From Malus domestica (Eukaryota > Streptophyta > Magnoliopsida > Rosales > Rosaceae): DNA of 64,000 nucleotides. The translations under genes were made by a program, and so were the position numbers. Below the pieces are notes generated by a model. That model was not told where the DNA came from and did not search any database. It saw nothing but the letters and a program-made list of their open reading frames with translations. Below, piece by piece: positions 44,055 through 55,892 of the stretch (its first letter is position 1; each line of letters opens with the position of its first letter). The stretch covers positions 7,213,001-7,277,000 of the forward strand of contig NC_091673.1 of NCBI RefSeq assembly GCF_042453785.1. Reading direction: 5' to 3'.

Positions 44055-45607
44055 TAAAGAAAAGCAGGCAGAGCACAAATGTGTCCAGAACACAGAGACG
44101 TTATACCACACTTTTTTTTATTTTAATAAACGATGTTAATTACACTAAAAGTAAGTACAACTAGATACCACACACGTTGTATCTTTTTCTAAAATTTAAC
44201 TGTTATTACAAAAATTAAAAAGTTCAAAACTATTATAATAATTTAAAAAAATGATAAATTTTGAACCCGATTGCATATACCTTCCTATTGATTATTTTTA
44301 CATAAAGAATTTTATTTTTTAATTCATGCACTCGGGTAATCCTCATACCCTCCTACTGATTAATTTTACATAAAAATTTTTATTTTTTAATTATATAATA
44401 ACATGTAATACATTTTTTTTAAACACGTGATATAATAATCCTTTTCCACTACTTTCTTTTCAAACCAAAGTTGCTGAAAATGTACTTCTATCCATTTAAA
44501 ACACGCCGTGAAATTACCATACTACCTCGGAGTTATCAGATTTTACCGCGGGCATTGTTAGTACGTCGGGGTTATGCTGGTAATTGAGTCCCAGTAAAGG
44601 ATGAGAAAGAACGTGGGCCGTACACGTGGAAGAGAGGACGAGTGAAGTGTGTGAAGATGCGCGAATGAAGGGGATGGGAGGCTATGGAGGGAAAGGTACA
44701 AGCTATTAAGTCGTGAGTTGTGACACAAAAGAAAAGAGGGATTTCCGTAAACGGACGATAATTATTGCTCTGCTACACCTGCATGTTACTTTTTGAATCC
44801 GGATCCTCGTCGTCGGATTCTCTCGGCAAGAATCTCGATAATCTTTAAATCGTGTTTGTTAATTGTACATTATATGAAATCATTATAAATATTTTTATTT
44901 AAAAATAAACATAAATGGTACTTGATAAAAATTAATAACATGATGTACAATAAACAGACATTATTCACGAATCTTCAAGATCTGAAGATGATCTTGTTGG
45001 GTACCATTTAAGGAAAAATAACAAAAAATCTTTAAAAACTTTAGGTTTAATCAAAAGAACAAATTAAATGTGTAAATAAATAGTATCATGAGTGAGCTAG
45101 AAATGTCTTTAATGTTAAAAATAAAAATTATCATAAATGTTTCATTCATTAAAACTTCGTACTTTCTAACGCAACCTTGTTTTGACCAATCACCCTTGTT
45201 TTCTTTTCATTTTTCTTTTTTCTTTTTGTTATCTATCATATGTTTTTTGCTTTAAAAAAATGTACTCCTTGGTATCTTGAGGCTTGAGATTGAGATATAC
45301 ATTTTTTTATGTCTTCGTCATGCAAGCGATATTGGGGGACGGTGTTCAAATATGGATGCTCGAGTAGTGCACGATTAATGTTCTTATAATTACTTGATTT
45401 ATAAGCCTTATGATTTGATGGAATAAATATATATACTGCTTTATTTTTATTCTTGCAATTAATTGAACATTTAATTATTTACTGGTGAACAAAATAATTA
45501 AATTTATGTCATATAGTATTGGAAATCTAGGGGCTACATTAAAAGAATAATTAGGTTAAATCTCTGAGTCAAACAAACAACGAGAGAGAATAATAATATT
45601 TGAATAG
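44055..45607. other. Intergenic; possible very old MITE family A copy at 45005-45110
   Basis: 45005-45110 keeps the order AAGGAAAAATAAC, AAAAACTTTAGGTTTAA, AATAGTATCATGAG of reversed family A, but many changes make this tentative. The remainder is unassigned. Confidence 0.3.
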
Positions 45608-45875
45608 ATCATTAACCTAAAATCAATTGATAATACGATGATTTGTCCAATTTACTTATAAGTTTATGCAACGTCTTTCATTTTCTTGATGTAAAATTAA
45701 TACTCTTAACATACTCATTCAAGTGCGGTAAATTTTGAAGCCTAGTACGTAAACAATACATATTGATCAGTGAAGTAAAGTACGTGTGACCGTAAACTTC
45801 AAACACGAGATAATTTGCTGATATCATAAAAAATGTTAAAGCTTCACTATAATACCAATTAGTACTCTCAGCAGT
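45608..45875 (+). repeat. LTR-like repeat fragment, copy 2
   Basis: Same motif order as 12075-12480, with ACTTATAAGTTTATGCAACG, then TTTTGAAGCCTAGTACGTAA, then ACGTGTGACCGTAAACTTCA. Strongly decayed. Confidence 0.4.
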
Positions 45876-45902
45876 CGTTTTACAAGTGTATACATGCAAC
45901 AT

Positions 45903-47360
45903 GGGAAACAGGAAAAGCTTTTACTTGCTTGGTTCAAGAATGTCCGCAGATTGTTGGCATTACCACTCGCTAATTATTATTTCCAATTCTTTTAATTTGT
46001 ACAATATATATGTTTAGTCATCGTATTACTCCGATTCGTACATAGTTTGGTTGATGTCTGCAAGGAAGAAGGTGCTTCGCGGTATTCAATAAGCACACTG
46101 GAATTGGGAGTTGAAGTTCCATTTGTGTGATTTTAGTAAAACTGATACTTTTTATAAATTTTCTGTTATCTCATGTTTTTTGCACAATAAAGTAATGTTG
46201 ACGTTAAACTGTGATGTAGCAGAGAATTCATAGAGTGTCATACTTTAAGAAAATCTCGTTAACGTATCTCTTTAAATCTTTCTTCTTTAAGCTCTTCATC
46301 ATGCATTGAACTATTTACTTTTAATCGTTTTTTTTTAGATTATCTCTATAAAAAGTTAATCATCAAGTAAATGAATCAACCTTTTTTAGTTAAAACACTA
46401 AAATTATTACAATGGTAATTAAGGATGACTCGAATAATAGACAATTATGATTATCCAGTAACATTGTAAGATTGCAACACTAAACGAGAAGTTGGAGGGA
46501 AAGGTGTAGACGAGATAGTTGTTTACATCCTCCTTCAAGATTTATGTTCAATCTCTACGTTAGACTCTCATCATTCGATATAAGAATGCACCTTACATTT
46601 AGAGTATTTTTGCACATAACACATAGAGAAGTTTCATTGGGTAACGCAAGAACAAGTATGTTCATTGGTCTGCCACGTATACAATATGTCTTCAGCCAAT
46701 ATCGAGTTACTATGAGCATTAATTTAATTCAAAATCAATTACAATATGTGAAGGAACTGAAAAAAAATTTCAGTTTTTACTCAAAGTTTCATAGTTTATC
46801 ATTCGATGAGAGATAATATCACATGTCTTAAGTTGTCCAAATTAATCAATATGGCTCATTTGTTCAAATTTAATTGTCTTTTTGGATTGCTTTTTAAATG
46901 ACTAAAATACATTTTTATTATCAAAAGCATTTCTAAACATGTTTGGTAACAACATTTAAAAGTATTATCAAACACGAGTTTAGGGTTTAGAAACGTCTTC
47001 TTAAAACACACTTTAAGCCTTAAATTCGTGCTTTCAGGTCCTAGAAGTAATTTTTAGTAAAAATTTAATGCATTTTTAAAAGCAATTGTAAGAAAATCGC
47101 TTTGGACATAAATATTTCTTACAAAAAACAATCTCAAACGAGCTCTTAGATCTCAAATGTGATCAAAATAACATTTTTCTCCACCCATAAATCCCTATTT
47201 TTAATCCCAACAACAACAATACAAGCTCAAACTTCGAATTGCTTCCACGAAGATCCACCCAACTTCCATCTTTTCTTTCGAGACATAAACAAATTAAGAT
47301 TAACTCGAACAAAAATTGTGTAAATCTAGTACTAGCTATTAGTATATATAGGAAATATTT
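45903..47360. other. Intergenic, nothing recognised
   Basis: AT-rich; short frames only. Confidence 0.4.
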
Positions 47361-47362
47361 AA

Positions 47363-47741
47363 GGGGAGGGATCTTCATTTTTTTTATAAAAATGGGGATT
47401 AGTTGTGGGGTTCACACTACATCGAACTTTAATGATCCGAATCGTCTATTTTTCAAGTTGCACCTCATAGATTATCCTTGCAAAATATTAGCCAAATCGG
47501 AAATGTTTAAGACATCTAATTGGGTTCAAATAAATTGACGAATATTTTGTTATATAAGAAATAATGAAATTTTATATTGATAATTAAATAGACAAATGGT
47601 TTCGAGTTGAATTGAATTTTTACAAGGATAATCTATGAATCGAGACTTACAAAATAAATGTTTCGGATCGTTGAAGTTCGATGTGAAGTGAGTCTCACAC
47701 CTAATTCCTATTTTTTGAAAAAAATAGAGATCCCTTTGCAT
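47363..47741. mobile_element. Hairpin-type MITE with about 150-bp inverted arms
   Basis: The left arm (GGGAGGGATCTTCATTTTTT, ACATCGAACTTTAATGATCC, CATAGATTATCCTTG) and the reversed right arm (AAAGGGATCTCTATTTTTTT, ACATCGAACTTCAACGATCC, CATAGATTATCCTTG) match in order. No target duplication was read with confidence. Confidence 0.7.
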
Positions 47742-48172
47742 AAAGAACCTGAGTATATATATATTAGTTAAGAGTAGCACACGTGCGCCGTAGTTTCCAC
47801 TATCCAGTCATGGGGTCCAAACATGAGATGAGACTACCAAGGCCGGCCCGACCTTAATATCCCCAAACATCGATACTTTGCATGCTCTTGTCTCCCTCTC
47901 TCACATTAAGGTACGTGCAAACATTTCGATACGGTCTTATTTCTTTACTATCTATCCTCCTCGTTGTGGTCCATCTGCATTATTTAATCCTCCTCAATCT
48001 TTGAGTTTGGTAAGAACTGCACCATATGTAATTGCACCACTACATCGTATATATTGTCCCACTAATGTCAGTGTGGTAATTAGGGTTATATGGTTACTTC
48101 GTTATTACATATCAAAAGCTAAATTATATTCCAGAAAGGCGGATAATACATTGTCACTGAACTTTGTGACAC
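47742..48172. other. Intergenic, nothing recognised
   Basis: An open frame at 47878-48237 has no recognisable domain. Confidence 0.35.
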
Positions 48173-48180
48173 TTGGTGTC

Positions 48181-48909
48181 CAGGGACGAGCCAGAGATTT
48201 ATATGAATTGGGACATCCTCAAACAACAAAGTTATAATTAAAAAGCTTAAGAATTTACTAAACACAATAATTATATATTAATCTAGAAAGTTTTTCATAC
48301 AACATTCCCTTACAATATCCCTTGATGCGTTTTCATATTCTAAAAGCATTATATGACAACATCATTACCAATACCATCAAATATCTCTCTCTATTTATAA
48401 AAATAATCATGTTATCATTCATCCATTAATCACCCATCCGATTTCTCAATCGATTCTTCAGAAATTTCATGGCCGAAAATACTATTTCAACGGTTGCAAT
48501 AGCAACTGAAAGAGTTAGTGCTAATGTTATAAGCAAGTAAACCAGGAAATACACCTTGTGTTTTTTGCATTGAACCTTTTTTTTTTTTTTTGCAAGGTCT
48601 CCAATCTCTTTTAAACCTAAAAACTCAATGCTAGACCGCATATCCACAATAAAAAGGAAACTAAAACTCAATGCTAGACCACATATCCACAATAAAAAGG
48701 AAACATAGATGGAATTTTTTTTTGGGGGGGGGACAAGCGGTCCCCCACTATACTTTTTTTTTTATATATAGACCAAAACAACGTCGTTTAGTTCTGGATT
48801 TAAAAATAAAAAATAAATAAGAATTAGAATGCATACAATTTTTAACATTTTAAAAAAAAAAATCTCAGTGGGGCATCCCCCCCTAAGCCCCACTGTAGCT
48901 CCGCCCTTG
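48181..48909 (-). mobile_element. hAT element remnant with transposase C-terminus
   Basis: A perfect 8-bp TTGGTGTC flanks both sides (48173-48180 and 48910-48917). The ends CAGGGACGAGCCAGAG and CAAGGGCGGAGCTACAG (reversed) resemble plant hAT ends. The transposase fragment at 48240-48560 lies in the minus orientation. The interior also has a 44-bp direct duplication (CTCAATGCTAGACC at about 48627 and 48671). Confidence 0.85.
48240..48560 (-). pseudogene. hAT transposase dimerisation-domain relic
   Basis: The minus-strand reading VYLLITLALTLSVAIATVEI continues as VFSAMKFLKNRLRNRMGD, the C-terminal hAT dimerisation motif of the TTF-type zinc-finger transposase group. Beyond an in-frame stop, decayed remnants (REIFDGIGNDV, NMKTHQGIL) follow the expected family order. 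Everything upstream (zinc finger and catalytic region) is gone. Confidence 0.8.
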
Positions 48910-49141
48910 TTGGTGTCTCAAGTTCGATTCACACAGAAGCAAACATGATATATCATTGTAGGTGGATTAAGGACATGTTGTATTTTTGCCAATATCCTAT
49001 CGTCTGACTAAAAAAACAATGATAAACATGGTAAAATGCATTATTATTTTGAAGAATTGTTGAGATAATGGGTCGGTTTTGTGTGTTCATACAAAGGTAA
49101 TGTTTTTGTACACAACTTATTAGCTAACTAGTCATATATAG

Positions 49142-49878
49142 GCTTATTTTTAGTTACGCTCTCTGAAACTTGATTTCGATCCCACTTTGGCTCCTAAAAC
49201 TCTAAAGTTGCGACTTTACTCTCTAAAACTCAATATTCGCTCCACTATGCCTTATTTCTGTTATTCCGTTAAATAACCGTTATGTTGAGGCTTATTTGTA
49301 TTTATGCTCTCTAAAACTCGATTTTGTTCCCACTTTGCCTCTTAAAACTCAAAAGTCACTACTTTTCTCCTTAAAACTCAAAATTCTCTCCACATTGCCT
49401 TATTTCTGTTGACGATGCCACGCCTTCATCTTTTCCTGATTCTCTGTCTTTCCTCATCTTCCTCTTTCCATAAACAAAATCCAAATTCCTCATTTTGCCC
49501 TGGCTCATAAAAATAGCGAAATCAATGGAACTAATGATAAGGTGGCTAGAGATGGAGAGAGAATAGATGAATGTATGAACAACGTTTAGAGAAGGGGACA
49601 TAGGGTTATTTAACTGAATACACATACACAAGCAAAAGTGAAGTGAATATTGGATTTCAAGGAGTAAAGTGACGACTTTTGAGTTTCAAGAGGCAAAGTG
49701 GAATCGAAATCGAGTACCAAGAAGTGTAGCTAAAAAAAATTTATTCTAAAAATGCATGTTTTAATCCACATCAACATATTTGACAGTTTTTTACGAAAAT
49801 AACATAAACATGGCAAAATAAGTTTTAAAAAGTAAAATGAGATCAAAATCGAGTCATTGAGCATAACTAAAAATAAAC
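49142..49878. mobile_element. TIR element with inner repeat of its own ends
   Basis: Outer ends GCTTATTTTTAGTTACGCTC and, reversed, GTTTATTTTTAGTTATGCTC. A second, similar pair lies inside (from about 49289 GCTTATTTGTATTTATGCTC to about 49735). Motifs such as CTCTAAAACTC and CACTTTGCCTC recur in each arm. No coding content. It may be one element inserted in another of the same family. Confidence 0.6.
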
Positions 49879-50401
49879 CGTATATATTGTTGTGTTCCCC
49901 ATTTGCTTCACATGATTCATGGGCCACTGCGCTCTCTCTCTCCCTCGCACTATAATTTATAATGGAGCCCTTTTAATGGCACACAGAAGTGAAAGAGATG
50001 TTTCCTCATTTGTTTTAATCTCCATCGACCCTATTTTAAGGAGTTGAGTCACACACAATTGTGAAAAAGTTGAAAGCGGGCAAACAAACAAGAGACACAT
50101 AATTAAGGAGACATTCCCTATGCACCTATGCTGCTGCCTTGCCATGCTATAGCCTTTGTACCATCTTTTGTTTCTTATTCCTGTGCCTTCAACATAAAGT
50201 GCTCCCCACCAATGTATAAAGCTGTCGAAACAAAGATAGGTCACCACTACTCATCACTTCATTATGGTCGAGGCCAAATCTGATAACAATAGCATGTGCG
50301 AGTCCACGACTTATAACTGTTGATACATTTGAATTATACAACGCATCAATAGTTAAGATTTGTTTGCTCCTTAGTTGCCACTCACCGGTTCATTTTGGAT
50401 A
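49879..50401. other. Intergenic, nothing recognised
   Basis: No gene or defined repeat. Confidence 0.4.
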
Positions 50402-50670
50402 AGGGGTGTGGATCTTATTTTACTTCTCACACACTCCTTGATAATTTCTGTTCGTTGATCTTCTTCAATTCATCCGATCAAATGGCAAAAAATTAAAGGG
50501 AACTTTAACGAAAAGCTCCCGGTACTGTTCACTTTAACGAAAAACCACATTTTTACATTAAAAAGTCAATCCTGGTACTATTCACTTTACCCTTTATTTT
50601 GTCCTTATCATTAAAACTCAAAGTTTTCAAGCCCTTTTCATTAGTTTTCCTAAAATTAAAAAAGTGTGCG
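50402..50670. mobile_element. MITE family D copy interrupted by MITE family A
   Basis: The left part matches 43909-44000 (TTATTTTACTTCTCACACAC, TTCTTCAATTCATCCGATC, AAAATTAAA). After 152 bp of family A, the family D sequence resumes as AAAATTAAAAAAGTGTGCG and then decays. Confidence 0.8.
50498..50649 (+). mobile_element. MULE-type MITE, family A copy 4, with 9-bp target duplication
   Basis: Ends GGGAACTTTAACGAAAAG and, reversed, AGGAAAACTAATGAAAAG. AAAATTAAA flanks both sides. The uninterrupted site exists at 43909-44054, where AAAATTAAA occurs once, which proves the insertion. Confidence 0.9.
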
Positions 50671-50934
50671 GACAGTAGCTTGCTTGAGTTGAAAATTTTT
50701 GGCCGATTGAAAATCGTTTGCACTCTGATCACCACTCATCAGTTAATTATTGATAAGGCCAAATGTAACAACTTCTTAGAGAGATGATACAGACAATCAC
50801 ATGTGCGAGTTGCCGACTTTTAACAGTTGATTCCATAATTCAATTTCTAGTCATTGATACAGATAGGTCTCATATAATCATGTATAGGCTTTATTTGATT
50901 GGCCCAAGTATGAGCTACTCCTAAGTGGTAGATA

Positions 50935-51286
50935 GGCCTGGCAATTACTGACACGACCCGATAACCCGACACGACACGACCCAAAATTAACAGGTGTTTG
51001 AGTCGACACGATAACGAATCGGGTATTATCGGGTAACCCGATAAGCACCTGTTAAGATAACGGGTTGGGTCGGGTATACACGTGGGTAACACGATACACG
51101 ATAAGCAGAATATTAATTTAATAATTTTATAACCCTAAAAAATACTATAATAATTATATATAATAATTTAACAATTTTATACCCCTAAAAAGTTTAAAAC
51201 TATAATTATATATATATATATATATTAAATTAACTATAATAATTATATATACTATAATAATTATACCCCCAAAATATTAACTATAA

Positions 51287-51325
<39 letters not shown>

Positions 51326-54300
51326 TTTTAAATTAAATTTTATACCCCTAAAAAAACTATAATAATTATACGTACAAAATAAATAGATTTAAATCTACAT
51401 AATAAATATATATATATATATATATACACACACCATTGAACTTGATGGGATACACGAAACTAATTTCAACGATCAAACCGTCAAACTTGTTTGTATATGC
51501 TTCGAGATCGCATATGCCAAAAATCACAAAAAACAAACATTCAGAGATCAAGTAATGAGGCAAAACATTTTGACGGTGATAAAACAAAAAATCACGATTT
51601 AACGGTTATTTTAACTTCGATTTTGATGATTTTTTACAAGTACACTTTTTGACCCTATACAAATACAATGAATGAATTCGATCGTCAATTTAAAATATTT
51701 ACACATGTGGATACCACAAAATCTTATGTTATACTTAATGAAAGTATAAATAAACTCTAAGTGTTAGTGAATCTATCGTTTTTATGGAATACGAATTCTA
51801 TGAAACTAATTTCAACGATCCAACCATCAATCTTGTTTGTATATGCTTCGAGATCGCATACGCCAAAAATCACAAAAAACAAACATTCAGAGATCAAGTA
51901 ATGAGACAAAACTTTTCGACGGTTATAAAACAAAAAATAACGATTTAACGGTTATTTTAACTTCGATTTTGATAATTTTTTACAACTACACTTGTTGACC
52001 CTATACGAATACAATGAATGAATTCGATCGTCAATTTAAAATATTTACACAAGTGGATACCACACAATCTTATGTTATACTTAATGAAAGTATAAATAAA
52101 CTCTAAGTGTTAGTGAATCTATCGTTTTGATGGGATACGAATTCTATGAAACTAATTTCAACAATCCAACCGTCAATCTTATTTGTATATGCTTCGAGAT
52201 CGCATACGCCAAAAATCACAAAAAAAAAACATTCAGAGATCAAGTAATGAGACAAAAAATTTCGACGGTTATAAAACAAAAAATCACGATTTAACGGTTA
52301 TTTTAACTCCGATTTTGATGATTTTTTACAACTACACTTGTTGACCCTATACGAATACAATGAATGAATTCGATCATCAATTTAAAATATTTACACAAGT
52401 GTATACCACAAAATCTTATGTTATACTTAATGAAAGTATAAATAAACTCTAAATGTTAGTGAATCTATCGTTTTGATGAGATACGAATTCTATGAAACTA
52501 ATTTCAACGATCCAACCGTCAATCTTGTTTGTATATGCTTCGAGATCGCATATGCCAAAAATCACAAAAAAATAAACATTCAGAGATCAAGTAATGAGAC
52601 AAAACTTTTCGACGGTTATAAAACAAAAAATCACGATTTAACGGTTATTTTAACTTCGATTTTGATGATTTTTTACAAGTACACTTGTTGACCTTATAAG
52701 AATACAATGAATACATTCGATCGTCAATTTAAAATATTTACACAAGTGGATACCACAAAATCTTATGTTATACTTAATGAAAGTATAAATAAACTCTAAG
52801 TGTTAGTGAATCTATCGTTTTGATGGGATACAAATTCTATGAAACTAATTTCAACGATCCAACGGTCAAACTTGTTTGTATATGCTTCGAGATCGTATAC
52901 GCAAAAAATCACAAAAAATAAACATTCAGAGATCAAGTAATGAGACAAAACGTTTCGACGGTTGTAAAACAAAAAATCACGATTTAACGGTTATTTTAAC
53001 TTCGATTTTGATGATTTTTTACAACTACACTTGTTGACCCTATACGAATACAATGAATGAATTCGATCGTCAATTTAAAATATTTACACAAGTGAATACC
53101 ACAAAATCTTATGTTATACTTAATGAAAGTATAAATAAACTCTAAGTATCTATCGTTTGGATGGGATACGAATTCTATAAAACTAATTTCAATGATCTAA
53201 CCGTCAATCTTGTTTGTATATGTTTCGAGATCGCATATGCCAAAAATCACAAAAAACAAACATTCAGAGATCAAGTAATGAGACAAAAATTTTTAACGGT
53301 TATAAAACAAAAAATCACGATTTAACGGTTATTTTAACTCCGATTTTGATAATTTTTTACAACTAAACTTGTTGACCCTATACGAATACAATGAATGAAT
53401 TCGATCGTCAATTTAAAATATTTACACAAGTGGATACCACAAAATCTTATTTTATACTTAATGAAAGTATAAATAAACTCTAAGTGTTAGTGAATCTATC
53501 GTTTTGATGGGATACAAATTCTATGAAACTAATTTCAACGATCAAACCGTCAAACTTGTTTGTATATGCTTTGAGATCGCATACGCCAAAAATCACAAAA
53601 AACAAACATTCAGAGATCAAGTAATGAGACAAAACTTTGCGACGGTTATAAAACAAAAAATCACGATTTAACGGTTATTTTAACTTCGATTTTGATAATT
53701 TTTTACAACTACACTTGTTGACCCTATACGAATACAATGAATGAATTCGATCGTCAATTTAAAATATTTACACAAGTGGATACCACAAAATCTTATGTTT
53801 TACTTAATGAAAGTATAAATAAACTCTAAGTGTTAGTGAATCTATCGTTTTGATGGGATACGAATTCTATGAAACTAATTTCAACGATCCAACCGTCAAA
53901 CTTGTTTGTATATGCTTCGAGATCGCATACGCCAAAAATCACAAAAAACAAACATTCAGAGATCAAGTAATGAGACAAAACTTTTCGACGGTTATAAAAC
54001 AAAAAATCACGATTTAACGGTTTTTTTAACTCCGATTTTGATGATTTTTTACAACTACACTTGTTGACCCTATACGAATATAATGAATGAATTCGATCGT
54101 CAATTTAAAATATTTACACAAGTGGATACCACGAAATCTTATGTTATACTTAATGAAAGTATAAATAAAGTCTAAGTATCTATGGTTTGGATGAGATACG
54201 AATTCTATGAAACTAATTTCAATGATCCAACCGTCAATCTTGTTTGTATAATTTGAATGGTTTTTAATGTTTGGTTTTTCTATACTTAGTTTATGCGGAA

Positions 54301-54870
54301 GAGAGTTCTGACGTAAAAAACCTTACCGAAAACATCATCAACAGAACTCTTGAAGGCAATAGATCAAGCCAAAGTTCCAATATAATTTCCCCATGATGAT
54401 CGATGAAAATTGAGGATTTTGTAAAAGAAATAACATTCAAACTTTGAGTTCTATTGGCAAGGTTTAAACTTTTGAGAAAGGCTTCACAACCTTGAAAACA
54501 AAAACTCTTTCATTTTGCATATCCTTGCACATTTAATATTTTGTAATAGACTAGTGTATGGATGTTTTTTTATTAGGCTCTTATTTTCGAGTGTAGATTT
54601 AGTACTTAAATGACAAATATGTTTTAATGTTTTGAAGTAATTTTTATGTGGTAATGTGTGGTATGTGCAAATTTAAGAAAAAAATATATTTTTCTTAACG
54701 GGTCATAATGGGTCATAACGGGTCGGGTCACTTTACCCGTTGGGTAAAGTGACCCGACCTGTTAAGGACCCGTTAAGATAACAGGTGTGACACGACACGA
54801 CCCGTTAAGATAACAGGTGTTACACGAAAACGACACGAACACGACAGACACGACCCGTTTGCCAGGCCTA
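50935..54870. mobile_element. hAT-type non-autonomous element containing a satellite array
   Basis: A perfect 8-bp GTGGTAGA flanks both sides (50927-50934 and 54871-54878). Ends are TAGGCCTGGCAATTACTGAC and, reversed, TAGGCCTGGCAAACGGGTCG. Subterminal regions are rich in ACGACACGACCC and ACGGGTC motifs in inverted order. Size is 3.94 kb. No transposase. Contents are TA-rich microsatellites (51205-51430), the 346-bp array (51441-54250) and about 450 bp of unassigned sequence. Confidence 0.9.
51441..54250 (+). repeat. Satellite array, 346-bp unit, 8 full units plus a partial
   Basis: The anchor GAAACTAATTTCAACGATC recurs at 51456, 51802, 52148, 52494, 52841, 53179 (variant), 53525, 53871 and 54209. 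Spacings are 346, 346, 346, 347, 338, 346, 346 and 338 bp. Each unit also has GCTTCGAGATCGCATACGCC, CATTCAGAGATCAAGTAATG and AATGAATTCGATCGTCAATT. The 338-bp units lack GTTAGTGAA. Units are very similar by eye (mostly single-base changes). No conserved coding frame. Confidence 0.95.
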
Positions 54871-54878
54871 GTGGTAGA

Positions 54879-55158
54879 CTGGGAATATTGGGTGAGACAA
54901 AAAGGTTCTTCAGACCATCAAGTTTTGCTTCCCCTTACCTTGGTACCAGGAATATTGCCTGCTCCTCTTGTTTTGTTCATGCCTTTGGTTTGCCACCAGA
55001 CCAGCTCACCCACAAAACACACACACATAAAGCATAACTGCATATAAACTATATACAACTTATATAGAATTATAGAAAGAGCAAATAGAATCTTGGAGTG
55101 TGTGCGCATTGCGCACCATGTCGTGTCCTCCTACTGTGGCGAATCGTTTTGCAACTGC

Positions 55159-55197
<39 letters not shown>

Positions 55198-55892
55198 TAT
55201 ACGCACATGTATATATACGTACATTCGTTGGGACAAGTGTTCCTTTCTTATGTCTTTTTTTATTGGGTACGGTATGATTCGTTTGGAAGTGCTTTTAAAA
55301 TGATTGAAAGCGTGTTGACGAAAACGTTTTTGAAAGAAATCCTAAGCAAAAATGCAAGTGAATATTGGAAAGACATTTAAAGCGCTTCCCGAACACAAAA
55401 AAAGCAAGTGAACCCCAATCCAGATTTACAGTCCCAGAGAGAGCGAGAGAATTTGTTGGCATGGCACATGTAACTTGCAAATTTGAAAGATCTTTATCAG
55501 GATAAGATGGTGTTAATTGGGTAGAAGTATTCAAAATATTCAGAAGCCCAATTTAAGATTTTGGGCCATAGGCTTAGGTTTGTATTTATCCTCTGCCAAA
55601 CAGTTTTGGGACGGATCAGCCCGGAGTCCGATCTCAAGCCAGGCCCATACCAAATAAACTCATAGGTCTAATAAGCCCTCGGAGTTGGCCCGACCGCTGT
55701 AATAGGTGAAGATTAAGATACATCCAGAGTTCGATTCGCTCCAATTTAGACAAAAGAAGCTCGTATGTGTAAAATGACACTAGTTTGGACGTCGAACATT
55801 TCTCTATAATTTATCAATTTCGATACAGAAGGTTGGATGAAAGTACAATGGAGATACAAATGCCTTAAACGGTTGAAGTGAATTCAGTGGAC
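54879..55892. other. Intergenic; (CA)n(TA)n microsatellite at 55158-55197
   Basis: No gene recognised between the hAT element and DCD2. Confidence 0.45.

Noticed and set aside
47878-48237. 119-aa plus-strand frame
   Set aside because: No domain, and it runs into the hAT target site and element end at 48173-48240, so it is a chance frame.
51441-54250. CRISPR array or centromere interpretation of the regular repeats
   Set aside because: Units are 346 bp with no short repeat-spacer pattern, the genome is a plant, and the array is bounded by hAT ends and target duplications rather than extending as a centromere would.
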